Assembly (NCBI GenBank): GCA_025331445.1
Contig: JAIWNE010000136.1
Location: 16,593-80,592, forward strand
Direction: 5' to 3'
DNA length: 64,000 nucleotides
DNA from: Blakeslea trispora
Taxonomy: Eukaryota; Mucoromycota; Mucoromycetes; Mucorales; Choanephoraceae
The stretch's first letter is position 1, and each line of letters opens with the position of its first letter. A program made the translations under genes and the position numbers. Below, in pieces: positions 11,120 through 22,121 of the stretch. The notes below the pieces were generated by a model. It made no database searches and was not told where the DNA came from. It saw only the letters and a list, made by a program, of their open reading frames with translations.

Positions 11120-12180
11120 TTAGGAGCGATAAGCCCAACGAGGAAGAACTTGACGATACTTGTCAGGCAACTCCATCTCAACGACCTCGACGCGACGAGA
11201 AACACGAGCATGTCTTGGCCTGCCTTGCATGGCTGCTCTGTCAAGGGCACGGTAGAAGTTGTTCAACTAAACATATATAATCAGTACCATATATGAAAAT
11301 TCCAAGTAATACAACATACCTCTTCCGAGCGCCAAGAAGGAACAACTGTACGGAAATAACCGCCAGTGACAGGGTCATCACCCTCTTCTTCCTCAGACAT
11401 GTGCTTCGTCTGAAGCACAGCCTCACATTCTTCACTGGTTCCGAAGTCCAAACCAAGCAAACCTTGAGAGACAAGGTACTGCTCGTTGCGAGCAGCACGC
11501 TTCTATAAAAAAAAAGAGGTGAGTATTTATTTAAAGCTTGACAGTGAATTCTTTTACTAACTCTCTGCAAACGTCTAGCTTTACGAAGCGAAGCATTTTT
11601 TTGTTTAAGCTCCTGGGGAGCAAGGTCCTTCTTCTTGTCTCGTTTGACCATACCGTCAAACTGATTTCTGATCTTCATTCTCAGAGCCGAAAGAGGACCA
11701 GCAGAAAGTTCTTGATCATCCGGGTGACCAGTAAGAGCCTTTACTTCTTCGATTGCACCTTTGTAGATGCAATCGAAGGCATACAAGTTTCTGGTCGCGT
11801 GTCTCATTGACTGGTCAAATACAAATTCAACACCGAGACCCTTTGCCTTTTTAATGGCGATTTTGACAGCATCATAAGCAATAGTATAATTATGTAAGTA
11901 AAAGTGATAGTATGAAAGGAGAGGAATAACTTACTCGCAAGGCACGGTTATCACCATATCTGGGCCCATCGTTGGCATTGGCGGTGGGCTGACGAGCAGG
12001 AAAGAAGATAGCTTCCATTCTGCCGACGCGACTGTTCATCAAGTCGAAGGCCTCTTCGAAACGGCTCTCAGCAACATATGGATGAACCACAGGACGAGAA
12101 GCAGCAGGACGAGGGGCAGGGCGAGAAACAAGGCGAGAGACAGGGCGAGAAGCGGTAGCAACAACAGGAATTTGGTTCAT
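11120..12180 (-). pseudogene. CACTA-1 accessory protein gene, convergent to the transposase
   Basis: The minus-strand ATG is at 12178-12180 and the stop at 11120-11122. Exons are 12180-11935, about 11890-11572, 11502-11320 and 11266-11120. The second intron has normal sites, and so does the third. The N-terminus is Pro/Arg/Ala-rich (MNQIPVVATASRP, repeated RPAPRP). The second exon is helical and charged (ALRMKIRNQFDGMVKRD). The third has SEECEAVL, MSEEEEGDD and VPSWRSEE. The last ends LPRWAYRS. The same order occurs at 21015-22121, and the first exon recurs at 38652-38887. I do not recognise the family; by position it is the second CACTA protein, which in plants (TnpA) binds subterminal repeats. 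No AG acceptor is visible before exon 2, so the copy may be broken. Confidence 0.7.
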
Positions 12181-13400
12181 TTTGCGTGAGTAAAAAGATG
12201 ATGAAATCAAATCGAGTATCTTGCATCTCATTTTATACAATTTTCTACAGATCGTATTTTTACAGATCTTTTTTTGTGTTCGATTGGTTTTTGTGTAAAA
12301 ATAGGAGTTTGATGACATTTCAATTTATTTAGAACGATTTTCTTTGTCATTTTTTATTCTTTTCTCTTCTATTTCTATTATTTTATCTTCATTTTGAAAT
12401 AAAACTTGTAAGTACTTTCCCATACCCAAGCAACAGTTTATTGAATATCATTCTCCATGTAGGCATTTTGTCTTCAGAGCTTATGAAGACTGATACATAA
12501 TTTAAGGTACAATTTGACATACAAATACATTGCTGTTTACTTACCATCCTTTTTTTCTTAGGATTAGTCATGTAGGTGTGTCTTTTCTTGAAAACTTGGT
12601 ATAAAAGTAAGTAAAGCCATTGAATATGACTCAAGGCCTCTCTAACTGTTCTATTTAGTTACCTTAGACACTCGTAATTTTATCTGGCTATAACTTGAGG
12701 TGCTATGATGCTTTAGTATGTAAGTAAATGATTAAATTATCTCATTTCGGTTTAACTTATTCAGTTTTTCTAGTTTCTTTTCTGTTGTTGAGCTTCTATC
12801 GCTTTAGTGCGTTACCCTCTACTTTTGGGATGGCTGCTTGAGACTTTCAAAGTAAGTAAATGATAATATTTTCTGCTTGCTTTATAACTAACTGATTTAT
12901 TATTTTAATAGTCATTTTTCTAGAATTTTTCTGATTTTTAAATGATTGAAAGACAAGAAATTGTTGCCATTTTGTGATAACTGATTTTGCTTTCCTGCCT
13001 GTTATTTTGCCTGCTTTTTGCCTGCCTTTCGTCTGCTTTTTGCCTAATTTTTGCCTAATTTTTGCCTAATTTTTGCCTGCTTTTTGGCTGTATTTTGTCT
13101 GCTTTTTGGCCGTATTTTGCCCATCATTTTGCCTACCATTTTGGCTGTATTTGTGCCTGGTCATTCTACCTGGATTCCTATAGAACCCCTAATATTTTCC
13201 CCCTGTTTAAGCCATTATTTCAGCCAATATATACCATTTTTTATAATAAAAAGCACTATTTTTAGACCTATAATCCTCTATATTTGACCTATATAACCTA
13301 ATCATAAAGAAGTGTATTGACGTAAAGAAGTCCATTTTGTCTAATTAAAAGCATACATCTAATAAGGATACCGAGTATGAAGCCAACTAAAACGAATTAA
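12181..13400 (+). other. CACTA-1 right subterminal body with splice-like sites
   Basis: There is no long coding region. The plus strand has a series of strong donor-like GTAAGT sites (about 12408, 12610, 12720 and 12851) and TAG acceptors. Similar series occur in the matching part of the other CACTA copies (22330-22830, 27060-27430, and inverted 36780-37750). A block TATAACTTGAGGT is shared with 27160-27180. About 13170-13350 is the conserved right body (AATATTTTCCCCC, CCTCTATATTTGACC, AAAGAAGT), also at 23150-23330, 27720-27920 and inverted at 36410-36560. Confidence 0.55.
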
Positions 13401-13440
13401 TGATTGTATATTTCGTCAAAGAAGCCAATTGAATGGGGAT

Positions 13441-13699
13441 GTCATGAGTAAACAATCCAATCAGGTCTCTTTAATGGAAGCGAAAGATAAAGAGGTTTAC
13501 TCAAATTCTGATGCGAAAACACAAGGCGTTGCTCCGCCCTGTCTTCCAATGCGTTGACACATGACGGTGTTTCGCTTTGTCGTCCCAATGCGAAAACACA
13601 TGGCGGCGTGCGCCGTGCGGATAACTTGCCTGGAACGTGCGTAACAGGCAAGTTAACCGCAGAAGTTGGCGTGCGCACGACGACCCTTTATGTGTAGTG
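13441..13699 (+). repeat. GC-rich right subterminal region and terminus of CACTA-1
   Basis: Much richer in G+C than its surroundings, with repeated units: ATGCGAAAACACA twice, GTGCGCCGTGCGG, and an inverted pair around AACTTGCCTG and CAGGCAAGTT (about 13622-13655). It ends TTATGTGTAGTG. The left end of this element carries related GGACGCACG/ACGTGCGG sequence at 1806-1830. These are the likely binding sites of the CACTA-1 accessory protein (inference). Confidence 0.6.
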
Positions 13700-13702
13700 G
13701 CT

Positions 13703-14638
13703 GTTCTCTAAGGTTGTGCTGACTGGTGATTATGATGAAGTTGCTCGGGTTCTTGGGTGTTGTGGATAGGTGTTTTGAGGTACAAGTCTGGTTTGTATTA
13801 CTCCGTTATGAGAGGAGTAATAGCTGGCAACAGTTGTAGCCAATAGAAACACTATCCGGTTAATTTATTGAATTGCAAGTCAAGTCCTCGTTGTATTGTC
13901 TGGTTGTCATGATTAGGTTGTTGAAGCATATACTATTTTATAGTAATCGTTACTCTCTGTTCCTCTTTTCTTGTCTTGTTCACTCTATTCTTGTTTTTGA
14001 TTCTTTGTTTATTTTATTTTCTTATTGTATTAATTTCCTTTATTTTATTTTTTATTTTAAATTACCGTTTATTTCTTTTATTATTTTATTTTCTCTATCC
14101 TCTCTATTGTTACTGATGGCGCTATTTCTGTCTCTGGTGTTACTCTAGTATGACTAGCAAGTCCATTAGAAATTGTTGTTGGGGATCTCTCTTCTTTTCG
14201 TTTTTGGTTATTTCGATCTTATTGTTCTAATATCTCTCTGTTGTGCTTAAATGATGCTACGTTTAATTTATTATTGAATTAGCGATTAATGTCGGTGTCA
14301 CTGAAGATTGTTAATATTACAATTTGACAGATTATCTTGGCTATTGTTCACGTTGTCTCTATATTTGGAAGTACTCTCAAGAAAGGTTCCGCTAGATATT
14401 AGAAAATGTTGTTGAAATCACTTTTGTGATTTGTTTTATTGGTGATTGTAGAAATTATTTTGTCGACTAAGTTATTTGTCTATCATTTTAAATACAGTGC
14501 TTCGTGCCTCATAATAAATTTAATCGAGTTTTTCTTTCTCTTTCTTATAACTACCTTCAAATTCTGTCTTTGAAGCTTACAAGTGCCTAAGTCTTGTTAT
14601 TGTTATATCTTCCTTTGTGTTTATTGATAGTTTTTACA
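13703..14638. other. Unannotated AT-rich spacer between CACTA-1 and the interrupted ORF
   Basis: Mostly T-rich sequence without a convincing coding region. An open stretch at about 13873-14148 is Phe/Leu/Ser-rich because the DNA is T-rich, and I do not call it a gene. Confidence 0.5.
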
Positions 14639-14694
14639 GTCGGCTATTTTCCTTTGTTCATTACTTCTTTCTTCACTTGTTCGAATCAAAGGTA

Positions 14695-14772
14695 AACATA
14701 CTGGAAAGATATAGAGTTGTCAGTTTTGTCAGGCCAATTGTAGTTCATGAAGAGGATGAAAACAAGCCAAAA
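14695..14772 (+). pseudogene. 5' piece of a KRKFKP-tail ORF split by CACTA-2
   Basis: A short plus-strand frame (RYRVVSFVRPIVV, then an acidic EEDENKPK) runs directly into the CACTA-2 terminus. Its last codon, AAA (14770-14772), is also the target duplication. The frame resumes in phase after the element at 23658. Upstream the frame is open back to about 14639 (after an acceptor-like TTTACAG), but the true exon start is unclear. Function unknown. Confidence 0.5.
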
Positions 14773-14835
14773 CACTACACCTAATGGTTGTCCAATGCAC
14801 AATGGACAAGTGCAATGGACAAGATGTCCAATATA
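14773..14835 (+). repeat. Left subterminal TGCAATGGACAAG repeats of CACTA-2
   Basis: Within 60 bases of the terminus are TTGTCCAATGCA, GCACAATGGACAAG and TGCAATGGACAAG in both orientations, followed by a degenerate AGATGTCCAA. The same motif is repeated at the other end (23435-23645). Confidence 0.85.
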
Positions 14836-15899
14836 TCCAAATTAACAACTTTCGATTTTGCTTATAAAACTTGCTATGGTTTTAGCTGGAAATGTTGAGG
14901 GTTGGTTTAGGTACTGAAAACTTCTTTCAGAATTGAAATTGGTTGCATTTTTATCAAGTTATACCCATTTATATTTTAGACCATGTCTTTAGTGCTTAAA
15001 GAATTCCGCTTCTCTGAAATTTTTGACAGTGATTTTTTTTCTGCCTAATTTTCCCTACATTTTTTTATTTTTTAAGCTGAGGAGTTTAAATCTTTTTTTT
15101 TTGTTAAATACTGTTCTGTGCTGTACCAGAGGTATCTACTTTATTGTCTAACTGACTTGGTTGATGTTAGTAAAAATGTTGTATACTGAGATGATCAACA
15201 CCGTCTACCATTTTTTATGAAATTACTTGACAAATATTTTTGTATGTCTCCATTTTTTTTATTTTTATTTTACATCGACATTTTCGCTCATTTTGTCTTG
15301 TAGATATTCTCTAACTTGTTGCCAACACCTTGGTTAGTACTATCATTGTTATGCTTTCATTTCTTTCATTTTAGCGTTTGTGATCTACCTATTTGATAAA
15401 TAAAATTAATTTGAAGCTAAGAGCCATAAATAAATGTTCATAAAAAATCAAATTTCTAAGAAAAATGTCTGAAATTCAAGTAATTTTCTTTTATATCGAA
15501 AAAAAAAAGAACCTCAAAAAATCTATCTTAAAAAAAAAAGATTTCAAAAAAGATTTTCAAAAAGAAAATTGCAAAAAAAAAAAAAATCAGCCAAAGGAAC
15601 TTAAATTAAGTCCAACGACGGGCGTTTTCGAAGATACGTGACTGTTCAAGTATGATATTGATAATGCATATCAGAGGTTTTTTACGTATTGAATTGCATG
15701 TATAAAGAATCATGTTAACTATTGAATTGAATATATCTGCCAGTGGCACAATCAACAATGTCAATAACTATATTCTCAATAAGGGACTGGTATTTGGTAG
15801 TGCTCTCTGAGTGCCTTTCACGTTGTGCTTCAATTCGTAACGTTTACAAAATGTTTCATCTCAATATACACTATTAGTATCAATACTGGCTTCGCTTGA

Positions 15900-15921
15900 G
15901 GGGGAGGGACGACCCTCCCCC
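15900..15921. repeat. GC-rich hairpin
   Basis: A perfect 9-bp inverted repeat, GGGGGAGGG and CCCTCCCCC, with a 4-base ACGA loop, followed by TTGAACCCCCTCCC. It stands out sharply from the AT-rich surroundings. It is outside any gene and not followed by a T-run that would mark a terminator. Confidence 0.8.
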
Positions 15922-16048
15922 TTGAACCCCCTCCCAGCTGGCTTAAACATACACTCTGGTCATGCATTTATACTTTCAATATGCTTGAAAAAAGCAGTCA
16001 CCCAAAACGGGTTTCAATACCAATATTTTGAATTTGTTCTTTTTTTTT

Positions 16049-16254
16049 TGTCATGTCATGTCATGTCATGTCACCATGGTAAGCCAAGCAAACTCAAGCC
16101 AAGACAAGTCAATCCGAGCTTTTTAAATTCAAATAAAGTTAATCCATGATAGACTGGTATATACAGTTGCAAATTTTAGTTGGGTTAAATCAACTCGGGT
16201 CAAGTCAAGCCAAACAATGTATATTAATGTGCGGCAACATGACATGACATGACA
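16049..16254. mobile_element. Possible MITE with iterated TGTCA ends
   Basis: The left end is TGTCATGTCATGTCATGTCA and the right end the inverted TGACATGACATGACATG. The roughly 205-bp interior has CAAGCC/CAAGTCAA motifs and no gene. The ends are simple iterations of a 5-base unit, and no clear target duplication is seen, so a foldback formed by microsatellite growth is an alternative. Confidence 0.4.
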
Positions 16255-17552
16255 GAAATTTTTCGGACAAAAGAAATAGGGCTTCTCCTACTGAGAAAAC
16301 GCCCTAAAAAAGTGAAGTGAACAAAAGAAATAATGAAAAGGCATTAAAAAACAATATCTGTAAAGGCTTAAAGTCAATCGATTATGAAGCAAGAAGCTTA
16401 GATGAATCAACAGCAAAAGAAGTATTTCTTTTGAAAAAAGTGAAAGATCATTACGTTCTCATCTTAACAACAAAAGCAATAACAAACAATAGACTACACT
16501 GCTCATTTCTCAACCTATTCCACTCTTATATACCGCTCTAAGTAAAGATCCACTTTGATCCACATTCATAAATATCAAACACTGAAATGAAAGCTAATAG
16601 GTATTTGATTATCAAGTTAACATGCAAACTGTCAATATTTAATTGTAGATGAACAAGTTGTGAACAAAAGCGTCAAGCCTTACTTCGCAATACACGCTAT
16701 TTGAAATAGACACAATTATTTTTGAAGATTGAGACATGACTTACCTGTTGTGTAAAAGTGGTTGTTAGAAAAGGCGTTGATCGGGTTTATTCAAGTTGAG
16801 AACTGTTGTCATTTAGGAAAGAAACCACTCATATTGTTCACAACTGTTTTCCTAGTTATTCAGTAAGTCAAGCGATACGCGCTATTAAGTGCATGCTGAC
16901 AATGACTGTAGGTTGAACTCCATTACTAGCAAAGTTGAGCTGGAACGCTTCGTAAGTCCAACAAAAATAAAAGTTATTCTTTCTGACGCTTTTGGTGAGC
17001 CTGTTTGCACTTACTTCTTTTTTATAACATTCAAGATGGCAACGCGTCGCTTTTCTCGGTCTATCTGATTTATCGTACTACTGCGATGAGACTACTATGT
17101 TTGTCTGTGATTGAGAAAGTAAAATAGTGGATAGTAAGGATTTATTTTTTTTAAAAAAAAGGTGGGAATTTCTTCTCTCATTTTGCTGGCATCTAATTGA
17201 AAGCTTAAAAAAATACACGATGAATCTTTTTTTTTTTAGGAAATGAGCTCATTTCTCAGAAATCATAAGCAAAATAGAACATTTTGTCTGCTAAAGTCAA
17301 AACCAAGTTATAGAAACTTAATAAAACCAATGAATACACTTTCTTTTTAAAAGGTTTTACAAGTTTTCTTTTAAAACATTAAAATAGATCAATTGATTTG
17401 CTTTGATTTAATCTCATCTTTTTTTGCACGCTTTTAATTTCTGTGGTACTTTACTCAAAGTTAAAACAAAGGAAAGTTTGATTTGTTATTATTTCAACTT
17501 TATACTTTTTTCTCTCTCTTTCTTCTCCCTCAACTCACACTTTCTATCTACT

Positions 17553-20500
17553 ATGTCTGCTTCTTCTGCTGCTCAAAACTCATTGTGCAATTGCTTGCAA
17601 TGTATTACCTATGTCACTCAAGGTAGTGGCATGAAAAAGCGTGCTTATGAGTACCATCAAACTCGTGAGCTTATTAAGAGAACTAGAGAAGGTAATTTCT
17701 CTTAATAAAATTCTAAGTGATGACAATTATTAACTCTCAAATATGTGGGTCCCTCTGCTTCTGAAATCATTGCTGACTCTAATGTTGATACTGTCGCTAA
17801 TGAAACTCTCGTTGATGAAGGTAACATTTAATCCACTTTAGTAAATTATATATACTTAACGTTTTATTATTTGAATTAGATTTCTCTTATGATCAAGCTG
17901 ATTTTGATTTTGTTGAAACTGAAGATGCTAGTCATGAAGGTATGGCTTTATTTTTATACTATTTTTTTTGTCAGTTAACTCACTTTCTACTTTTTGATCA
18001 TAGATCCTGTATTTGATCTTCCTCGCAACGACAACTTGCCATCAACTCCAATTGCTTCTTTGTTGTTTGTCATGCTTGTCTTGTTGCGCAAGAACCAGTT
18101 GACCGATGCATCAAGTGAAGCTATTATGCTTTTCTGCAACATGGTCCTCTGTTTGACTGAAGAAAGCTTTCGATTTCCCAAATCGATCGCTACTTTCGAC
18201 AGTTGGTGTCATTCCGCTGGTTCTTTTGGATTTGGTGTTAAGGAGTATGCCAGCTGTATTACTTGCCATGCAATTTATTCATATGACAGCGAAATTGAAA
18301 GACAAGCTCTTCTTGAACAGCCCAGATGTCGTTACAATGGTCTTTTTCTTGGTTCTTCTCCATGTCAGCAAAACCTTTTGGCCTCCAATCAATATGGTAC
18401 GATAGCTCCTGTTCGCTCGTTCTTTTACAACTCCTTGACAGAGACATTGAAGTCTTTCTTCATGCGAAATGGATTTGTTGACAATATACGTCAATGGAAA
18501 AGCCGTCAAGTGTTGCCTGGTATGCTCTCTGACATCTTTGACGATCGAGTTTGGAACGAGTTCAAGGTTAGCCCTGACGACAATGAGCCCTTCGTCTTTC
18601 AAAGTGAGTATAACCTTTTGCTTACCTTGAACTGTGACTGGTTCCAAGCATATAAGGACAATTACAGTATCAGTGCCATTTATCTCACCATCCAGAACTT
18701 GTCTCGTGAGACAAGAAATTTTCGAACCAACACCATCTTGGTGTGTTTGATCAATGGTCCGAAGGAGCCCAAGACATTCGAGATGAACCATTATCTTCGT
18801 CCTTTGGTAAAGGAACTTCTTGAATTGATGAACGGTGTAGAAATGCAAACAAGAAAGCATGGCAAGTAAATTGTCAAAGCCGCACTTTCCCTGTGCATGA
18901 TGGATCTGCCAGCTCAGCGAAAGGTAGCCGGCTTTACTTCTTTCAATTCCATCAATGCATGTATGAAATGTAAGAAGCAGTTCAAAGGGATAAAGAAAGG
19001 TGACAAGACTCGGGATTTCACTGATTTTGAAGTTGAAAGATGGACAAGAAGATCATGTCAAGACCACCGCACCCAAGCTTCAAGATGGCTCAAGACAAAG
19101 ACCGATAGTGAGCGTAAGGATCTAGAGAAAGAAAACTGTACCCGTTGGAGTGTTCTGTTGGAGCTACCATACTTCGATCCCATCCGTCATGTTGGGATTG
19201 ACATTATGCATAATCTCCTTTTAGGAATTATCAAAAAAATGGCATTCATCTGGACTAACGACTTGGACACCAGCCTGCCAATGCTGACAATGGGTAATTT
19301 GAAGGAAATTCAAGCAGTCCTTAAAAACAAGTTTGTTCTGCCCTCCGGCCATGCTGTCTCCTCAATTGCTCGCAAGATTGCAATTGGGAGTGGGTTCTCC
19401 AACTTGAAGGCGGACGAATGGTCGACTTGGTTGTTGGTGTTGTCACCATACTTTCTTCACAAGTACTTTGGCAAAAAAGCCTACGAGCATTGGATGCTAC
19501 TAGTCAAAGCTTCTCGTGTTCTTCTTTCGCCCTGTTTGTCTCTCTCACAACTTGATGATGCTCAGAGCATGTTGAAAATGTTTTTGGTTGATTTTGAAAG
19601 TATCTATAAAGAGAAATCATTAATCACCATCAACTTTCATAATGCACTACATCTCAAAGAGACAATTCTGGATTACTCGGCTTCACCATCGCATTGGTTG
19701 TTCAACTTTGAGCGATATAACCAAGACTTGAAGGGCATCGAAACCAACCGAAAAGACTGCGTCGAGAGAACATATATAAACAAGTTCTTACTAAATGTTT
19801 ATGCTGAAGACTCAATTGAAACTTTGACGCACTGTATTCCTGATCAAGACAAATCTCAAGTCCAAAATCTCTTTTGTGTTCAGAAGCCATCCTGTCACGA
19901 ATTGCTACGCCAAGAATATGATGATGCTGTGATGACTTTCTGCCTTTCTGACTTCCACACCATGTGGACAGGTAGTGAGCCTGCGTACGGTTACGAGCAG
20001 CTCCCGCTCAGCACCATTCTCTCACTCAAGCCAGTCTCGATAACACTCAAGGAGGAAATGTTCTCATATCTTGTTAAATATTACAACCAGTTGTATAATT
20101 CTGTGTACTTGGATGAGTATGCTACCGTTCTGAACCCTAATTCTTTTGCAGTCGAACGGAAGGCACATAAGTTTAAACGCATCAATATTCTGGGTAACAA
20201 GTTCAGTTCAGTTGAGGCATCAACTACAAGCAAGCGAGGTTCGTATGCAATGGCCTACTATCCTAGCACCAACGGCCTTGAACTTAGGTATTGCCAAATC
20301 TAGTGTCTTTTTAGACATACAATTATGGTAGAAGAAGAAAACGGCGACCAATTGCCAACAACTCATTACCTTGCCTTCGTGAGATGGTTTTGCAAGTCTG
20401 ACTTGCAGTTTTATTATTACAACAACCAAGACACAACCAAGTTTGGCATGGAAGCCCTTCAAAAAGACTTCGAGTCAAACTCAGTTGCTTCAATTATTCC

Positions 20501-20594
20501 TGTCTTGCATCTACACAGTCAAATGGCAATTGTCCTTGACCACTTAAGCAATACTCATGTAGTTGTCCAGATAGCACCAAAGATTATCGCTTAG
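17553..20594 (+). pseudogene. CACTA-2 Tnp2-type transposase (two nonsense codons)
   Basis: Catalytic protein of CACTA-2. The ATG at 17553 starts a Cys-rich first exon (CNCLQC) ending at a GTAATT donor (17692). Short exons follow around 17740-17820 and 17880-17940, then one long exon from 18003 (acceptor ATCATAG). Conserved blocks are LTLNCDWFQAYK, YFDPIRHVGIDIMHNLLLG, SGHAVSSIARKIAIG and LFNFERYNQDLKG; the D, D and E in these are candidate catalytic residues. A CxxC (ACMKCKKQF) precedes the second block. TAA at 18867-18869 and TAG at 20301-20303 sit where the CACTA-1 copy has CAA and CAG. Otherwise the long exon stays in frame for about 860 codons. It converges on the accessory gene at 21015-22121. 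Confidence 0.87.
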
Positions 20595-21014
20595 TCTATT
20601 CTTTCTTTCTTTCTTTTATTCACTCGTTTTCTCTCCTTTTCTCACTCGTTTATATTTTGTTCTCTTTCCTACTTTTATGATTCTTTCATGCTCTTTCCCA
20701 CTTTTTTCACTTTATGATTCTCCTATGCTTTCTTCTACTTTTATGTTTTGTTTCTACTTTTATGATTTTACTTACATTTATGGCCCTCTTATGATTTTTT
20801 ATTTTTATTATTTTTCTCTATGTCTATATTTAAACAAATTGCAATTCATTCCTTTTTTTTTTCTTTTTTTATCAGCGATACCCTTTTTCGTTATGTTTTT
20901 TGATATGTCTAGTAAGTATAAATCTCTAACCTTAGTACTCAACACTGTAACAGCGGTAGTGCCCTCATGCAAACAAGCTAAGTATCAAGTACACATGTCA
21001 ACTTCAGGTTTATT

Positions 21015-22121
21015 TTAATAACAATATTTATTCATAGCTAAAAAAAAGAGAGAGAAACAAAAGTAAAGAAAAGACGAAATGTACTCATTCAAAGCCCAAC
21101 GAGGAAGAGGGCGACGAAGCTCTTCGGACAGAGCTGCTTCAACATTTCTACGACGACGAGTAGCACGCACATGCTTCTTTTTGCTTCTTCTGTCCGCATC
21201 GTCTAAGCGAGAGAAAAAACTGTTCAACTAGAAGCACTGTCGTTATTACGCTTGAACAGAACAAACAAATTAACAACTTACCTTGTCAGAACGCCAGGAA
21301 GGAACCAGCACACGAAAGAGCTCGCCGAACTCTCCGTCCGCTTCATCTTCTTCGTCAGACATATAAGCCCTCTCAAGAACAGCATTGCATTCCTCAATGC
21401 TGCCGATGTCGCGAGACAGAGAAACCGAGTCTTTCGCAAAGCAAGCTCTGCGAGCCATTAATTTCTTTCAAGAAAAAGGTAAGTCATCATTAAAAGTAGT
21501 ATGTTCTGTTTTTACTTACTTTATCGACTCGCTTACGCTTGCGTTCCTTAAGCGATACCAATTCTCGAGACGCAGGGCTAGAGACACCTCTTTTTTCATT
21601 CGCTCTGGATACGTTGAATTGGTTTCTTATCTTTTCCTCCAAGCACTTTGTAACCTCCTTGGAGAGTTCTTCGTGCTCGGAGTAACCAGCAACAGCCTTC
21701 ATCTCTGCAATCGCATTTTCAAGAATAGCCTTGAATACTGGCTAGTTTCTTCCAGACTTTTGCAAAGAATGATCCAGAGCAAATTTAACACCAATCCGCT
21801 TGGCGGTTTCAAGCGCATTTTTGACAGCTTTCCATTAAACGATGTGCGAGTGTAATTATTAAAATTATCTTTTTGCAATTATGTTTAACTTACAAGCAAC
21901 ACAGGGTCTCTACCACTGAGAGGTCTTCCAGTAGCATTGCCATTAGCACTTCTAGAGCCAGATCGACCAAAAGCAGACTCGAGAAATCTAACACGCTCCA
22001 AAAGATCATCAACGCGCCCATCAGGCTGAGTGACAGGAACAGGCTGAGCAGCAGGACGGGTAAGAGCACGGGCAGGAGTGCGAGGGGTAGAGGCAGCTAC
22101 TTGAGGGATTTGGCGGTTCAT
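21015..22121 (-). pseudogene. CACTA-2 accessory protein gene, convergent to the transposase
   Basis: The minus-strand ATG is at 22119-22121. The first exon is Pro/Arg/Ala-rich (MNRQIPQVAASTPRTPAR) and ends near 21892. The second, about 21835-21521, contains a Lys/Arg-rich helical segment (EEKIRNQFNVSRANEKRG). The third, about 21460-21285, has GSIEECNAVL, MSDEEDEAD and VPSWRSDK. The fourth, about 21230-21015, ends RRPLPRWAL with a longer tail than the CACTA-1 copy. A TAG at the RNLY position of the CACTA-1 copy interrupts exon 2. No normal AG precedes exon 2 here either. Identity to the CACTA-1 accessory protein is much lower than between the two transposases, although motif order is the same. 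No family recognised; a subterminal-repeat-binding role is inferred. Confidence 0.7.

Larger units (their letters stand above)
1786..13699 (+). mobile_element. CACTA-1: two-gene CACTA (EnSpm/Tnp2-type) element with a nested MULE
   Basis: The left end starts CACTACACCTAACC at 1786 and the right end finishes TTATGTGTAGTG at 13699. The flanking triplets are GCT on both sides (1783-1785 and 13700-13702), matching the 3-bp duplication of CACTA elements. Inside are a Tnp2-type transposase pseudogene (+, 7676-10732) and a convergent accessory gene (-, 11120-12180). The left subterminal body is the same repeat seen at 25380-25770 and 58740-59110, but split by MULE-1 (2056-5860). Without the MULE the element is about 8.1 kb, close to the 8.9 kb of CACTA-2. 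Both genes carry lesions, so it is probably immobile unless helped in trans. Confidence 0.85.
14836..17552 (+). other. CACTA-2 left body, non-coding
   Basis: About 14850-15600 is a diverged copy of the CACTA left body (AACTTTCGATTTTG, GACAGTGATTTTTTTTCTGC). It also holds a GC-rich hairpin at 15900-15921 and a small inverted-repeat element at 16049-16254. No supported gene before 17553. Confidence 0.55.

Noticed and set aside
13873..14148. Hydrophobic plus-strand ORF that could suggest a membrane protein
   Set aside because: The Phe/Leu/Ser content is explained by T-rich DNA. No homologous copy and no splice or start context.
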